64,000 bases of DNA. Source: RYN-230 sp963704995 (GTDB taxonomy: Bacteria > Actinomycetota > Actinomycetes > Streptosporangiales > Streptosporangiaceae). The position numbers and the translations under genes were made by a program. Below the pieces are notes generated by a model. It saw only the letters and a program-made list of their open reading frames with translations, was not told the origin of the DNA and made no database searches. Where the stretch lies: NCBI GenBank assembly GCA_963704995.1, contig CAVPIM010000013.1, positions 8,570-72,569 on the forward strand, in the 5' to 3' direction. Positions within the stretch are counted from its first letter, which is position 1. Every line of letters begins with the position of its first letter. This document shows, piece after piece, positions 17,971 to 26,799 of the stretch.

Positions 17971-18804
17971 TCACTTCCCCTCTTGCGGGATGATCGCCAC
18001 CGGCCGGGTCGGCGAGCCGGTCGCGCCGACGAGCTTCAGTGGCAGGCTGACAAACAGGAATTCCTTCGCGCCGGACGCGGCCAGGTCCTCCAGGAACAGG
18101 TTCTCGAAGATCAGGATGCCGGCCCGGGCCAGCAGCAGCGTGTGGTTAGGCAGGCTGTGCCCGAGCACCTCGTCGACGTATCCCGGCAGGTCCCAGGACA
18201 TGTTGTCGGCGCCGACCGCATACACGCCCTGCTCGGCGGCCCACTCACCGGAGCTCCTGGCCATTCCGCCACCGGAGATGTAGTCCGGGTTCTCCCAGGC
18301 TGCGCCCCACCCGGTGTGGATGAGCAGGACGTCGCCGGGTCGCACGGCTACCGCCTGGCGCTCCGCGGCCGCCTCGAGCTCGGCCCGCTCGACCAGGTAC
18401 CGCGGCGGGAGCCGCTCACCCCGCGCCTGCACCAGATCGATGAGGACACCGCGGCGGACGATCGGCGGGAGAGCCTCCGCGGAGAGAACCCGGACGCCGC
18501 CCGGGTCCTGATTGGCGGCGGTCACCGGGACCCCGCCGAACATCTGCATGTCCTCGGCCTGGTGGCACAGCGCGTCAACGTGCGTTCCCGCGTGGTCAGC
18601 GGTCAGGATCATCCCGGCCGCGCTGGTCCGGCTCTCCAGCCCCTGCTCGTGCCTGCGGTGCAGCATGAACGTGTAGTTGGGCGCGTTGGCCGGGAACATC
18701 GGCATCCCGGCGAAGCGCGGCTGCTCGAGGTCGATGACCCGGGCGTCCGTCAGCTCGCTGATCAGCGCGGCCGCCGTCCCGGCCGTGGTCGGCGCCCCGG
18801 TCAT
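17971..18804 (-). CDS. Cyclase family protein (kynurenine formamidase-like metal hydrolase)
   Basis: A 277-residue member of the cyclase/KynB family. The metal-binding signature HxGTHxDxxxH is present as DHAGTHVDALCH. Also typical are VIDLEQPRFAGMPMFP near residue 23, DVLLIHTGWG and the GADNMSWD loop. Members hydrolyse formamides, lactams, isatin or cyclic imides, or act as (R)-cyclases. It is the second gene of the minus-strand operon, and its ATG overlaps the CMD stop by 4 nt. A ring-opening or amide hydrolysis step is likely. Confidence 0.88.
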   Translation of the reverse strand: MTGAPTTAGTAAALISELTDARVIDLEQPRFAGMPMFPANAPNYTFMLHRRHEQGLESRTSAAGMILTADHAGTHVDALCHQAEDMQMFGGVPVTAANQDPGGVRVLSAEALPPIVRRGVLIDLVQARGERLPPRYLVERAELEAAAERQAVAVRPGDVLLIHTGWGAAWENPDYISGGGMARSSGEWAAEQGVYAVGADNMSWDLPGYVDEVLGHSLPNHTLLLARAGILIFENLFLEDLAASGAKEFLFVSLPLKLVGATGSPTRPVAIIPQEGK

Positions 18805-19208
18805 CGCGGCCCGCCCCCCGGGACCGTCCCGGCGGCAGCCAGGTGAGCGGCCACTTCCTCATCCGCGATGCCGACCCCGGCCACCGCCTTGGCCACCCCG
18901 GCGTAGACGGCGACGTGCTTGAGCACGGCCGCGATCTGCTCCGGGGTGCAGCCGTTCCGCAGTGCCCCCCGGACGTGCAGCCTGACCTCGTTCAGCTGGC
19001 CGAGCACGGTGACCACGGCGATCGTCAGCAGGCTGCGCGCCTGCGGGTCGAGCGTGTCGTCGAGCCATGCCTCACCCCACGCCCAGCGGGTCACGAACTG
19101 CTGGAACGGGGCGGTGAAGGCGGTTGCCCTGGTGGTGACGGCGTCCACGTAGTCGTCGCCGAGCACGTGACGCCGCACCGCCATGGCCCGTTCGAAGCTC
19201 TCATCCAT
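18801..19208 (-). CDS. Carboxymuconolactone decarboxylase (CMD) family protein
   Basis: A 135-residue helical protein of the AhpD/PcaC-like CMD family. It shows the PcaC-type layout (FERAMAVRRHVLGDDYVD at the start, WGEAWLDDTLDPQARSLLTI, then LRLHVRGALRNGCTPEQIA-like helices and VYAGVAKAVAG). The CxxC peroxidase motif of AhpD is absent, so a decarboxylase or lactone role is more likely than peroxide reduction. It is the first gene of the minus-strand operon. The divergent SDR operon starts 333 bp away, with operator C between them. Confidence 0.87.
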   Translation of the reverse strand: MDESFERAMAVRRHVLGDDYVDAVTTRATAFTAPFQQFVTRWAWGEAWLDDTLDPQARSLLTIAVVTVLGQLNEVRLHVRGALRNGCTPEQIAAVLKHVAVYAGVAKAVAGVGIADEEVAAHLAAAGTVPGGGPR

Positions 19209-19347
19209 GCTTATTCGCGTCCTCCTTGGGGGGCAACCGCGGGCCTGTCCTGGACGCGGGCAGGCGCGCCGTCCCCGCGGTGGCGGTGGCCGGCCGGGCC
19301 GGCCGCTGGCCTCCGCGGGGATTGTGGCGCTATGTCCGTCCAGTTAG

Positions 19348-19363
19348 GTACACTGCTGTATAC
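19348..19363. promoter_or_regulatory. Predicted GntR operator C, between the two divergent catabolic operons
   Basis: GTACAC-tgct-GTATAC has the same 6-4-6 arrangement as sites A and B, and its right arm is identical to that of site B. It lies 140 bp from the CMD start and 178 bp from the SDR start, so it could control both operons. Confidence 0.6.
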
Positions 19364-19540
19364 ATCGGGCTGAGAGAAAGTGTCAAGAAAGGTCAAAGCG
19401 GGTGCGCGGGTGACGACGAACACGCAGGTCGTCGCCCATCGGCGGGCTTGGCTGGCGTACCCGCGAACGGGTCTGCCGACGGTCGGCCGCGCCCGCCGGA
19501 AGGGGTTCCTGCCGGGGCCCCTAAGCAGGGAGATGCGGCA

Positions 19541-20293
19541 GTGGACCTTGACATTTCGGGACGCGTCTACGTCGTCAGCGGGGGGACCCGCGGGCTCGGG
19601 TTCGCGACCGCCCGGCAGCTCGTGGCCGAGGGCGGCCGCGTGGTGGTCTCCGGGCGCAACGCGGAGTCGGTCGCGGCGGCCGCCGCGAAACTCGGCGGCC
19701 CGGCCTGCGCCACCGGGGTGGTGGCCGACAACGCTGACCCGGCCGTCGGGGACACCCTGGCCGAGGCGGCCCGCGCCGCGTTTGGCCGGCTGGATGGCGT
19801 GCTGGTCAGCACCGGGGGCCCGCCCCCGGGCGCGACGATGGCCATCTCCGACGAGCAGTGGCTCGGCGCGTTCCAGTCGGTGTTCCTGGGCGCGATCCGG
19901 ATCGCGCGGTCGGCCGCCCGCGTCCTGCCGCACGGCGGCGTGATCGCGTTCGTCCTGTCGTCCTCGGTCAAGTCCCCGCTCAGCCAGCTGGCCCTGTCCA
20001 ACGGCCTGCGCCCGGGCCTGGCCATGGCCGCGAAGACGCTGGCCGATGAGCTCGGCCCGGCCGGCATCAGGGTCGTCGGGGTGATGCCGGGCCGGATCGC
20101 GACGGCACGCACCGAGGAACTGGACGCGCGCTCCCCTGGCCGCCGTGAGAGCGCCGAGGCCAGCATCCCGCTGCGCCGCTACGGCGACCCCGACGAGTTC
20201 GGGCGGGTTACCGCGTTCCTCCTCTCCCCGGCCGCCTCGTACCTGACCGGCCTGGTCGTCCCCGTCAACGGCGGGGCGCTGCGGTGCCTGTGA
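19541..20293 (+). CDS. Short-chain dehydrogenase/reductase with atypical active site
   Basis: A 250-residue Rossmann protein. The cofactor motif is VVSGGTRGLGFATARQLV (TGxxxGxG with Ser in place of Thr), with NAD-site SGRNAES and the VSTGGPPPG strand in place of NNAG. The catalytic region is SSSVKSPLSQLALSNGLRPG. When aligned on KTLADELG, the YxxxK pair becomes SNGLR, so both the Tyr and the Lys are missing. Some SDR subfamilies share this. The start is the GTG at 19541 with AGGGAGA upstream, and longer upstream readings lack support. First gene of the plus-strand operon, overlapping the next by 10 nt. Confidence 0.85.
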   Translation: MDLDISGRVYVVSGGTRGLGFATARQLVAEGGRVVVSGRNAESVAAAAAKLGGPACATGVVADNADPAVGDTLAEAARAAFGRLDGVLVSTGGPPPGATMAISDEQWLGAFQSVFLGAIRIARSAARVLPHGGVIAFVLSSSVKSPLSQLALSNGLRPGLAMAAKTLADELGPAGIRVVGVMPGRIATARTEELDARSPGRRESAEASIPLRRYGDPDEFGRVTAFLLSPAASYLTGLVVPVNGGALRCL

Positions 20294-21219
20294 CGGTGCC
20301 CGGGCACCCGCTGCGCCTGGCCCGGGCCCTGACCCCCGGGGGCGCACCGGCCGACGGGGTGGTCTTTGCAGGCCGCTTCATTCCCCTCGGCGCCTTCCCG
20401 TCCCTGGCCGGGGACACCCTCGCTGACCTGCTGCCCGGCTGGCAGCAGAACGTGGACCTGCTCCGCGCCGCACTGGCCGGCCAGCCGGGGCCGGACCCCG
20501 CCGCATCCTGGCCCGCCAGCAGCACCCGCCTGCTGCCGCCGGTCACCCCGCGGCAGATCTTCCAGGTGGCCCTCAACTACGCCGACCACGCCGCCGAGAT
20601 GGCCCTGCCCATCCCGGAGCAGCCGTTCGTGTTCGCGGGGCTGCCCAGCGCCCTGTGCGGGCCGTGTGACGACATCGTGCTGCCGCCGAGCGGCCAGCAT
20701 GACTGGGAACTCGAGCTGGGCGTGGTTATCCGCCGCCGCGCCCGTCACGTGGACCGGGCCGGGGCCGCCGACTGCATCGCGGGCTACACCATCACCAACG
20801 ACCTCACGACGCGGGACCGGCTGCGGCGGCCGGGGACCGGCCGCACGGACTACCTCGCGGCGAAGAACCCGCCCACGTTCCTGCCCACCGGGCCCTTCCT
20901 GGTGCCAGCCGACGAGGTGGACGCGCGGCGGCTGCCCATGACCCTGTCCGTCAACGGGCAGGTGATGCAGCAGGGCTGCACCGCGACCATGGTGTTCGAT
21001 GTGCCGAGCCTGATCGCCACGCTCTCGGCTCAGGTGGAACTGCTGCCTGGGGATCTGCTGCTGACCGGCACCCCGGCCGGCACCGGTCACGCGCGCGGGC
21101 GGTTCCTGCAGCCCGGGGATCTCATCGAGGCGGTCATCGGCGACATCGGGCAGCAGCGGAACCGCTGCGTGGCCGAGCGGGTCGCACCGGCCGGGCCTGG
21201 CGGTCGTCGTGCCGCGTGA
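20284..21219 (+). CDS. Fumarylacetoacetate hydrolase (FAH) family protein 2
   Basis: A 311-residue protein with an N-terminal variable domain and a C-terminal FAH domain. Features are QVALNYADHAAEM (usually the GxNYxDH motif), metal ligands in DWELELGVVIRRRARHV, ITNDLTTRDRLRR, and TGTPAGTGHARGRFLQPGD near the end. The GTG start at 20284 lies inside the SDR gene. It is longer than FAH protein 1 and has the two-domain form seen in 2-hydroxyhepta-2,4-diene-dioate isomerase and acylpyruvase types. Hydrolysis or isomerisation of a 2-oxo acid intermediate is inferred. Confidence 0.88.
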   Translation: MPVTVPGHPLRLARALTPGGAPADGVVFAGRFIPLGAFPSLAGDTLADLLPGWQQNVDLLRAALAGQPGPDPAASWPASSTRLLPPVTPRQIFQVALNYADHAAEMALPIPEQPFVFAGLPSALCGPCDDIVLPPSGQHDWELELGVVIRRRARHVDRAGAADCIAGYTITNDLTTRDRLRRPGTGRTDYLAAKNPPTFLPTGPFLVPADEVDARRLPMTLSVNGQVMQQGCTATMVFDVPSLIATLSAQVELLPGDLLLTGTPAGTGHARGRFLQPGDLIEAVIGDIGQQRNRCVAERVAPAGPGGRRAA

Positions 21220-21988
21220 CCAGCGGACTGTCTTCGGTACCGACCCGGAGGCGTACGACCGCGTGCGCCCCGGATATCCAGCGGCGTTGCTGGATACCGT
21301 CACGGCGGTCACCGGGATCCGGCCCGGTGAGCGGGTTCTCGAAATAGGGGCCGGGACCGGTAAGGCGACCCGCGCCATGGCGGAACGAGGCTGGCGCATC
21401 ACCTGCCTGGAACCGAGCGCGCAGATGCGCCAGCAGCTCGCGATCGTGTGCGCCGGCCAGCCTGATCTCAGCGTGTCCAGTCACTTCCTCGAGACCTTCC
21501 CCCGCAGGGAGCGGTTCCGCCTGGCCCTGGCCGCCCAGTCATGGCACTGGACCGATCCGGGCGTGCGCTACCAGCGGGCTCATGACCTGCTCGCCCCCGG
21601 AGGCTGGCTCGCGCTGGCCTGGAACACGCCGCGGCGCACGGACCGGAGCCTCGACGCGGACCTGGACACCCTGTACCGGCAGCACGCGAACGGGCTGCGG
21701 GCCCGCGAGCCGGGATCGGCCGGCGTGCACCGCGGACAGTGGTCAACCAGTGACCTCACCGCCAATCCGCTGTTCGGCCTGGTCCTGCACTGGCGCCAGG
21801 ACTGGGCGGAGAGCTACGACGCTGACCAGTACGCCCGGCTGCTCGCCACCCAGTCCGACCACCTCATGCTCGAACCGGCGGTCCTGGCCACGCTGGCCGG
21901 GGAGGTGCGGCACCTGGTGAACCGCCATGGCGGCCGGATCATGCTCACCTATGCCACCGACCTGTATCTCGCCCAGCGGGCGCCGTGA
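21209..21988 (+). CDS. Class I SAM-dependent methyltransferase
   Basis: A 259-residue methyltransferase. It begins FGTDPEAYDRVRPGYPAALL, and SAM motif I is VLEIGAGTGKATRAMAERG, with LEPSAQM as motif II and LAAQSWHWTDPG at motif IV. This pattern is common in the UbiE/YrrT-like small-molecule group (yafE-like). The GTG start overlaps FAH protein 2 by 11 nt, so it is in the operon. Its role is unclear. It may modify or detoxify an intermediate, or the operon may have picked it up. Confidence 0.88.
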   Translation: MPRDQRTVFGTDPEAYDRVRPGYPAALLDTVTAVTGIRPGERVLEIGAGTGKATRAMAERGWRITCLEPSAQMRQQLAIVCAGQPDLSVSSHFLETFPRRERFRLALAAQSWHWTDPGVRYQRAHDLLAPGGWLALAWNTPRRTDRSLDADLDTLYRQHANGLRAREPGSAGVHRGQWSTSDLTANPLFGLVLHWRQDWAESYDADQYARLLATQSDHLMLEPAVLATLAGEVRHLVNRHGGRIMLTYATDLYLAQRAP

Positions 21989-22016
21989 CGCTGGGCACTC
22001 GACGACCGGAGGCCTC

Positions 22017-22832
22017 ATGACACTGCCGTTGTCCGGGTGCACGTTCGGCTGGCTGCACCTGGCCGCGCTGCCGGATGCGCTGCGGGCGCTCGCCCGCCGC
22101 GGCTTCCGCTCACTGGAGCTGACCACCGCACCACCGCACCTGTTCGCCCCGGCCTTCGGGCCGTACGAGCGGCGGGAACTGGCCCAGACGCTGGCCGCCC
22201 TCGGCCTCACGGTGGTATCGGTCAACCCGAGTTTCGCAGACATCAACCTGATCAGCACCAACCCGGAAATCGGCGAGATCAGCGCGCGCCAGATCATCGC
22301 CAACCTCGAACTGGCCGCCGACGTGGGCGCATCCTGCGTGGTGGTGATCCCGGGCCGCCGGCACGCCCTGGCCCCGGCCCCTGACCAGGCCGCCCGGGCT
22401 GTGCTCGACCGGCAGCTGGCCCGGCTGCTGTCCCGGGCCGCAGAACTCGGGATCACGATCGCCCTGGAAAACAGCCCCTACGGATACCTGGGCGGCTCGG
22501 CCGACCTCATCGAGATCGTGGACCGCTGGGACTCCCCGCAGCTGCGCATCACCTACGACGTGGCCAACGCGCTGGCCATCGAGGATCCCGCCGAGGGCGT
22601 CCGCCGGATCGGCCATCGTCTCGCCCTCGCGCACGTCAGCGACTCCTGGCGGGACACCTGGGCGCATACCTCAGCCTGCCGGGGCGAGGTTGACTTTCCC
22701 GCGTTCGCCGCGGCCCTCACCGAGACCGGCTTCCGCGGCCCGACCGTGTACGAGCTGGTCGACGGGGAAGACCCGGAACCCCGGCTGCCCGCCGACCTGG
22801 CCAGCCTCGCCGCCGCAGGCTGGGCCGCGTGA
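22017..22832 (+). CDS. Sugar phosphate isomerase/epimerase family TIM barrel
   Basis: A 271-residue AP endonuclease 2-type TIM barrel. Family blocks are GFRSLELTTAPPHLF, SVNPSFADINLIS, IALENSPYGYLGGSADLIEI, ITYDVANALA and LAHVSDSWRDTWAH with metal-ligand His/Asp/Glu, then YELVDGEDPE. The ATG at 22017 is 4 nt after GGAGG. The stop overlaps the next start. Members isomerise sugars or open or isomerise keto acids and inositol derivatives (hydroxypyruvate isomerase, IolE/IolI types). In this locus an isomerase of a 2-oxo or hydroxy acid is reasonable. Confidence 0.85.
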   Translation: MTLPLSGCTFGWLHLAALPDALRALARRGFRSLELTTAPPHLFAPAFGPYERRELAQTLAALGLTVVSVNPSFADINLISTNPEIGEISARQIIANLELAADVGASCVVVIPGRRHALAPAPDQAARAVLDRQLARLLSRAAELGITIALENSPYGYLGGSADLIEIVDRWDSPQLRITYDVANALAIEDPAEGVRRIGHRLALAHVSDSWRDTWAHTSACRGEVDFPAFAAALTETGFRGPTVYELVDGEDPEPRLPADLASLAAAGWAA

Positions 22833-24420
22833 TGGCGTCCCAGCCGGCCATCCCTCCCGCACCCGTGATACCCGCCCAGGCCGACGTGGTCGTGGCCGGA
22901 AGTGGCGCCGCCGGGCTCACCGCCGCCCTCGCCGCGGCCACCGCGGGCGCCGACGTCCTGCTGATCGAGCGGGCGGGGCAGCTGGGCGGGACCACGGCGC
23001 TGTCCGGGGGCGGGTCTGGATACCAGCGAGCGATTTCAGCGAGGGTGACACGCCCGCCGCCGCCGCCGCGTACCTGGACGGCATTTTCAGCGACCGCTAC
23101 CGGCACATGACCGAGGCGTTCCTCACCACCGCGCCAGAGATGGCGCGCTTCGTCGAACGCCACAGCGAGCACCGTTTCGTGCCCTGCCGCCGCTACCCGG
23201 ACTACGACCCGGGCCGCCCCGGTGCGACCCTCAGCGGCCGGGCCCTGGACATGCGCCCCATCGACACCAGCACGCTCACCCCGCTGGCCAGCAATATCCT
23301 GCTGCCGCCCGGGTACCAGCCGATGTCGTTCGCCGAGTGGGACAGCTGGCGCTACCCGGGCCAGTTCGACTGGGACCTGCTGCGGGAAAGGGAGCGGACG
23401 GGCGTCAGGACCGGCGGGGCGGCCCTCGTGGCGGCCCTGGTCGACGGCGCGGTGAAGGCGGGTGTCCGGATCCTGGCCGGGGCCCGGCTGGCCGGTGTCG
23501 CGCCCGGATCGGCGCAGGTGGAACGGGACGGACGGCCGGCCACCATCGCCGCGGCCTCGGTCATCCTGGCCACCGGCGGCTTCGACTGGGACCGGGAACT
23601 GCGTGCCCGGGTGCAGCCGGCCGCGCAGCGGGCCAGCGGGGCCCCGCCCACCAACACCGGTGACGGGCTGCGCATCGCCCAGCAGGCCGGAGCCATCACC
23701 GACAACATGGCTGAAGGCTGGTGGATGCCGATGATGGCGATCCCCGGCGAGACCTTGCTCGGCGAGCAGTTCTACCGCTCACTCATCCGCGAGCGCGGCC
23801 TGCCCCGCCAGATCATGGTCAACGCCGAGGGCCGGCGGTTCGTCAACGAGGCGCGGCCGTACAACGAGATCGGCAAGGCGCTGCACCGGGAGCGCGGCCC
23901 GGTCCACCTGATCTTCGACGAGACGTACCGGGCCAGCTACCCGATGCCGGGGGTTCCGCGGGACAAGCCGGCGCCAGGCTGGGTCGCCGCCGCCGGCTCC
24001 ATCGCCGGGCTGGCCACCCGCATCGGTGCCGACCCCGCCACCCTGGCGGACACGGTCCGCCGCTGGAACCACGCGTGCGCCAGCGGCACCGACCAGGACT
24101 TCGGCCGCGGTGAGGACGCCTACCAGCAGTTCTGCGGCGACCCGGCTATCCGGCCGAATCCCAGCCTCGGGCCGCTCGACCAGGCGCCGTACTACGCGGT
24201 GGAGGTCCTGGCCGGGACGATCGGGACCAAGGGCGGCCCGGTCACCGACATCGACGGGGCGGTGCTCAGCCAGGCCGGCGCCCCAATCGCGGGCCTGTAC
24301 GCCGTCGGCAACACCGCCGCGTTCTGGACCGCAGACGGCTATCCGGGCCCCGGCGCGACCCTCGCCGTGGGCATGACCATGGGCTACCGGGCGGGGCGGC
24401 ACGCGGCAGCCTGCGGCTGA
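22829..24420 (+). CDS. FAD-dependent dehydrogenase (KstD/fumarate reductase flavoprotein-like), frameshifted
   Basis: About 530 residues in two frames. The first frame (GTG 22829 or ATG 22832) has the FAD motif VVVAGSGAAGLTAALAAATA and QLGGTTALSGG. It then shifts by one missing base in the G5 run at 23006-23010 and continues as RVWIPASDFSEGDTP to the C-terminal FAD block GLYAVGNTAAFWTADGYPGP. Family residues NAEGRRFVNEARPYNEIGK and GWWMPMM are typical of 3-ketosteroid-1-dehydrogenase-like flavoproteins. It is the last gene of the operon. It would introduce a double bond next to a carbonyl. The indel may be a sequence error. Confidence 0.82.
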
Positions 24421-24428
24421 CCGCCCGG

Positions 24429-25700
24429 TCAGGCCCGCAGGAGCCGCCGGCTGACCAGGCCAACCACCGTCACCAGCAGCACCGCGAACCCCGCCACCGC
24501 GACCCGGGCCGACAGCAGCGAGGTGGCCAGGCCCAGCGCCACGACCGGGACGGCCAGGCCGACGTACCCGGCCAGGAACAGGCCGGCCAGCGCCTCACCG
24601 CGAGCCTGCGGCCGGGCAATGCCCAGCACTGTGCTCACGCTGCCCTTGAACGCGGCCCCCGCGCCGCTGCCCGCCACTATCCCGCCGGCCAGCAACAGCG
24701 CCAGGCTGGCCAGCCAGAACGCCGCGGTGATCACGGCCAGCCCGGTGACCAGGGCCAGCAGCCCGAAGGTCAGCTGGCGGCGGAGCGGGACACGGCTCAC
24801 CACGATCTGGGTCAGGGCCGCCGCGCCGAACACCGCGAACGTGGCCGTCCCGGCCAGCGCGTGCGACGTGTCGTGCAGCGGGCCGGCGATGAACCCGGGA
24901 GCCAGCGAGGTGAACAGGCCGAACAGCGCGAACTCGGCCGCGGCGGCCGCGCTGGCCGCGTAGAACGCCGGCCGGTACTCGGCGGGCACCGACACCCGCT
25001 GCGGCCGGTACCGGGGCCGCACCGCGGGGCGCGTCACCGTCTCAGGCACCAGGGCCAGCGCCAGCAGGCCGGCCAGCATGAGGGCCTCGAACACGAGATA
25101 GGGCACGACCAGCGGGTCCCCCGCGTACTGGACCAGGAAGCCGGACACCAGCGGGCCGAGCCCGATCCCGCCGAGGTTGGCCGCGGTCGCGATGATCTCC
25201 GCGCGGCGCCGGGGCATGCCGCCGCAGCCGGACGCGTCCAGCTCACTCAGGTACGCGGTGGCGGTGGCGGTCAGCATCCCCACGCTGACGCCGGACACGA
25301 CCCGGGCGGCGAGCAGGCCGGCCACCGTGGGCCAGAGCAGGAACATCACCCCGGACGCCGCGTTGACGGCCACGGCGATGGCGGCCATCCGCCGCCGCCC
25401 GAGCCAGTCCGACAGGTGCCCGGCCAGGAACAGGCTGGCGATCACGCCGACCGCGTACGCCGCGAAGATCACCGTGATCATCAGCGGGCCGAAATGGTCG
25501 CGCGCCGCGTACAGCACGTACAGCGGCGCGGGCACCGCGGAGAACGCCATGGTCACCAGGAACACGAAGCCGACCAGCCAGAACCCGGTGCGGCGCCGGG
25601 CCGGGGGCGCCGGGTGACCCGGTGGCCGGCGCAGGCCCGGGGCCAGGGACGTCGTTGCGGGCACGAGGACTCCTTCAGATGCGGATTCCTCCAGCATCAC
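24429..25700 (-). CDS. MFS transporter (12-helix)
   Basis: A 423-residue major facilitator protein with about 12 hydrophobic helices. The family A-motif is AGHLSDWLGRRRMAAIAV. The first helix carries LVTMAFSAVPAPLYVLYA, which resembles drug or small-molecule exporters. The N-terminal 40 residues are Pro-rich and cytosolic. It is divergent from the LysR gene with 69 bp between them, which contain two palindromes, so LysR control is likely. The substrate is unknown; export of a catabolic intermediate or of the substrate itself is possible. Confidence 0.87.
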   Translation of the reverse strand: MMLEESASEGVLVPATTSLAPGLRRPPGHPAPPARRRTGFWLVGFVFLVTMAFSAVPAPLYVLYAARDHFGPLMITVIFAAYAVGVIASLFLAGHLSDWLGRRRMAAIAVAVNAASGVMFLLWPTVAGLLAARVVSGVSVGMLTATATAYLSELDASGCGGMPRRRAEIIATAANLGGIGLGPLVSGFLVQYAGDPLVVPYLVFEALMLAGLLALALVPETVTRPAVRPRYRPQRVSVPAEYRPAFYAASAAAAAEFALFGLFTSLAPGFIAGPLHDTSHALAGTATFAVFGAAALTQIVVSRVPLRRQLTFGLLALVTGLAVITAAFWLASLALLLAGGIVAGSGAGAAFKGSVSTVLGIARPQARGEALAGLFLAGYVGLAVPVVALGLATSLLSARVAVAGFAVLLVTVVGLVSRRLLRA

Positions 25701-25733
25701 GCCCGTTCGGTCATCTAAGCAAACGAAATATAT

Positions 25734-25759
25734 TGCTAACTAGCATCTGTTCAGCAGAT
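25734..25759. promoter_or_regulatory. Two LysR-type palindromes in the MFS/LysR gap
   Basis: Palindrome TGCTA-ac-TAGCA (25734-25745) is followed by ATCTG-ttcag-CAGAT (25745-25759). Both sit in an A/T-rich patch in an otherwise very GC-rich area. LysR regulators usually bind such dyads near their own promoter. The next gene starts at 25770. Confidence 0.55.
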
Positions 25760-25769
25760 AATCAGGCTC

Positions 25770-26651
25770 ATGGAACTGCGGCACCTTCAGTTCTTCGTCG
25801 CGGTCGCCGAGGAATTGTCCTTCACCCGGGCCTCGCGCCGGCTGCACGTCGTCCAGTCCGGGGTATCCAGCGCCATCCAGGGCCTGGAGCGGGAACTCGG
25901 GGCGCCGCTGTTCGACCGGGACCGGCACCGGGTGGCGCTGACCGACGCGGGGCTGGCCCTGCTGCCCGAGGCGCGGGCCACGCTGGCCGCGGCGCAGGCC
26001 GCCCAGGACGCGGTGGCGCAGGCCCGGGCGGGACTGCGCGGCACGCTCACGGTCGGCACGATGGTGTCCATCGGCACGGTCAACGTGGCCGGGCTGCTCG
26101 GCCGGTTCCACACCACCCACCCGGGAGTGTCCGTCCACCTGCGGCACGCCCCCGGGGGTTCGGCCGGGCTGGCCGCGCAGGTCATCGCGGGGGAACTCGA
26201 CCTGGCCCTGGTGGCGCTGCCCGGCCAGGCCCCGGCCGGGCTGCGGCTGCAGCCGCTGACCGAGGAACCGCTGCTGCTCATCGCGGCCACCTGGCACCCG
26301 CTGGCCGGCCGGCGCGGGGTCACCCTGGCCCAGCTGGCCGACGAGGACTTCGTGGACTTCCCGCCCGGCTGGGGTAACCGCACCGTGGCCGACCGGGCGT
26401 TCGGCGCGGCGGGCCTGGACCGGCGGGTGCCGTTCGAGGTGACCGAGTTCACCTCGGCCGCGGGCCTGGTCCGCAACGGCCTGGGCATCGCGTTCATCCC
26501 GCAGTCCGCGGCCGGCCTGGACGGCCTGGACGGCCTGGACGTGATCGGGCTGGACGGCCCGGCGCTGCTGTGGCGGGTCTCGGTGGCCACCCCGACCGCC
26601 CGGCGGCTGTCCGCGGCGGCCCGCGCGTTCGTGGCCGAGCTCCTCCCCTGA
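25770..26651 (+). CDS. LysR family transcriptional regulator
   Basis: A 293-residue regulator. The N-terminal winged helix is canonical (MELRHLQFFVAVAEELSFTR, RLHVVQSGVSSAIQGLEREL). The effector domain begins at LRGTLTVGTMVSIG near residue 90. Near residue 245 is a short run of Leu-Asp-Gly repeats (GLDGLDGLDVIGLDG) encoded by a GGCCTGGAC-type repeat. It is divergent from the MFS exporter, which is its likely target. Confidence 0.92.
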   Translation: MELRHLQFFVAVAEELSFTRASRRLHVVQSGVSSAIQGLERELGAPLFDRDRHRVALTDAGLALLPEARATLAAAQAAQDAVAQARAGLRGTLTVGTMVSIGTVNVAGLLGRFHTTHPGVSVHLRHAPGGSAGLAAQVIAGELDLALVALPGQAPAGLRLQPLTEEPLLLIAATWHPLAGRRGVTLAQLADEDFVDFPPGWGNRTVADRAFGAAGLDRRVPFEVTEFTSAAGLVRNGLGIAFIPQSAAGLDGLDGLDVIGLDGPALLWRVSVATPTARRLSAAARAFVAELLP

Positions 26652-26799
26652 TCAGCCAGTCCTGATGCCTCATCGCTGCGGGCGATCACCAGGTAGCCCA
26701 ATTGCGATCACCAGCGGGGCATGACTCGCCGGGACCGGGCAGTTGACCTAGGCGGCTAGCTCATAGCCCACACCTGACAGCCCACAGACGGGAGTAGCC

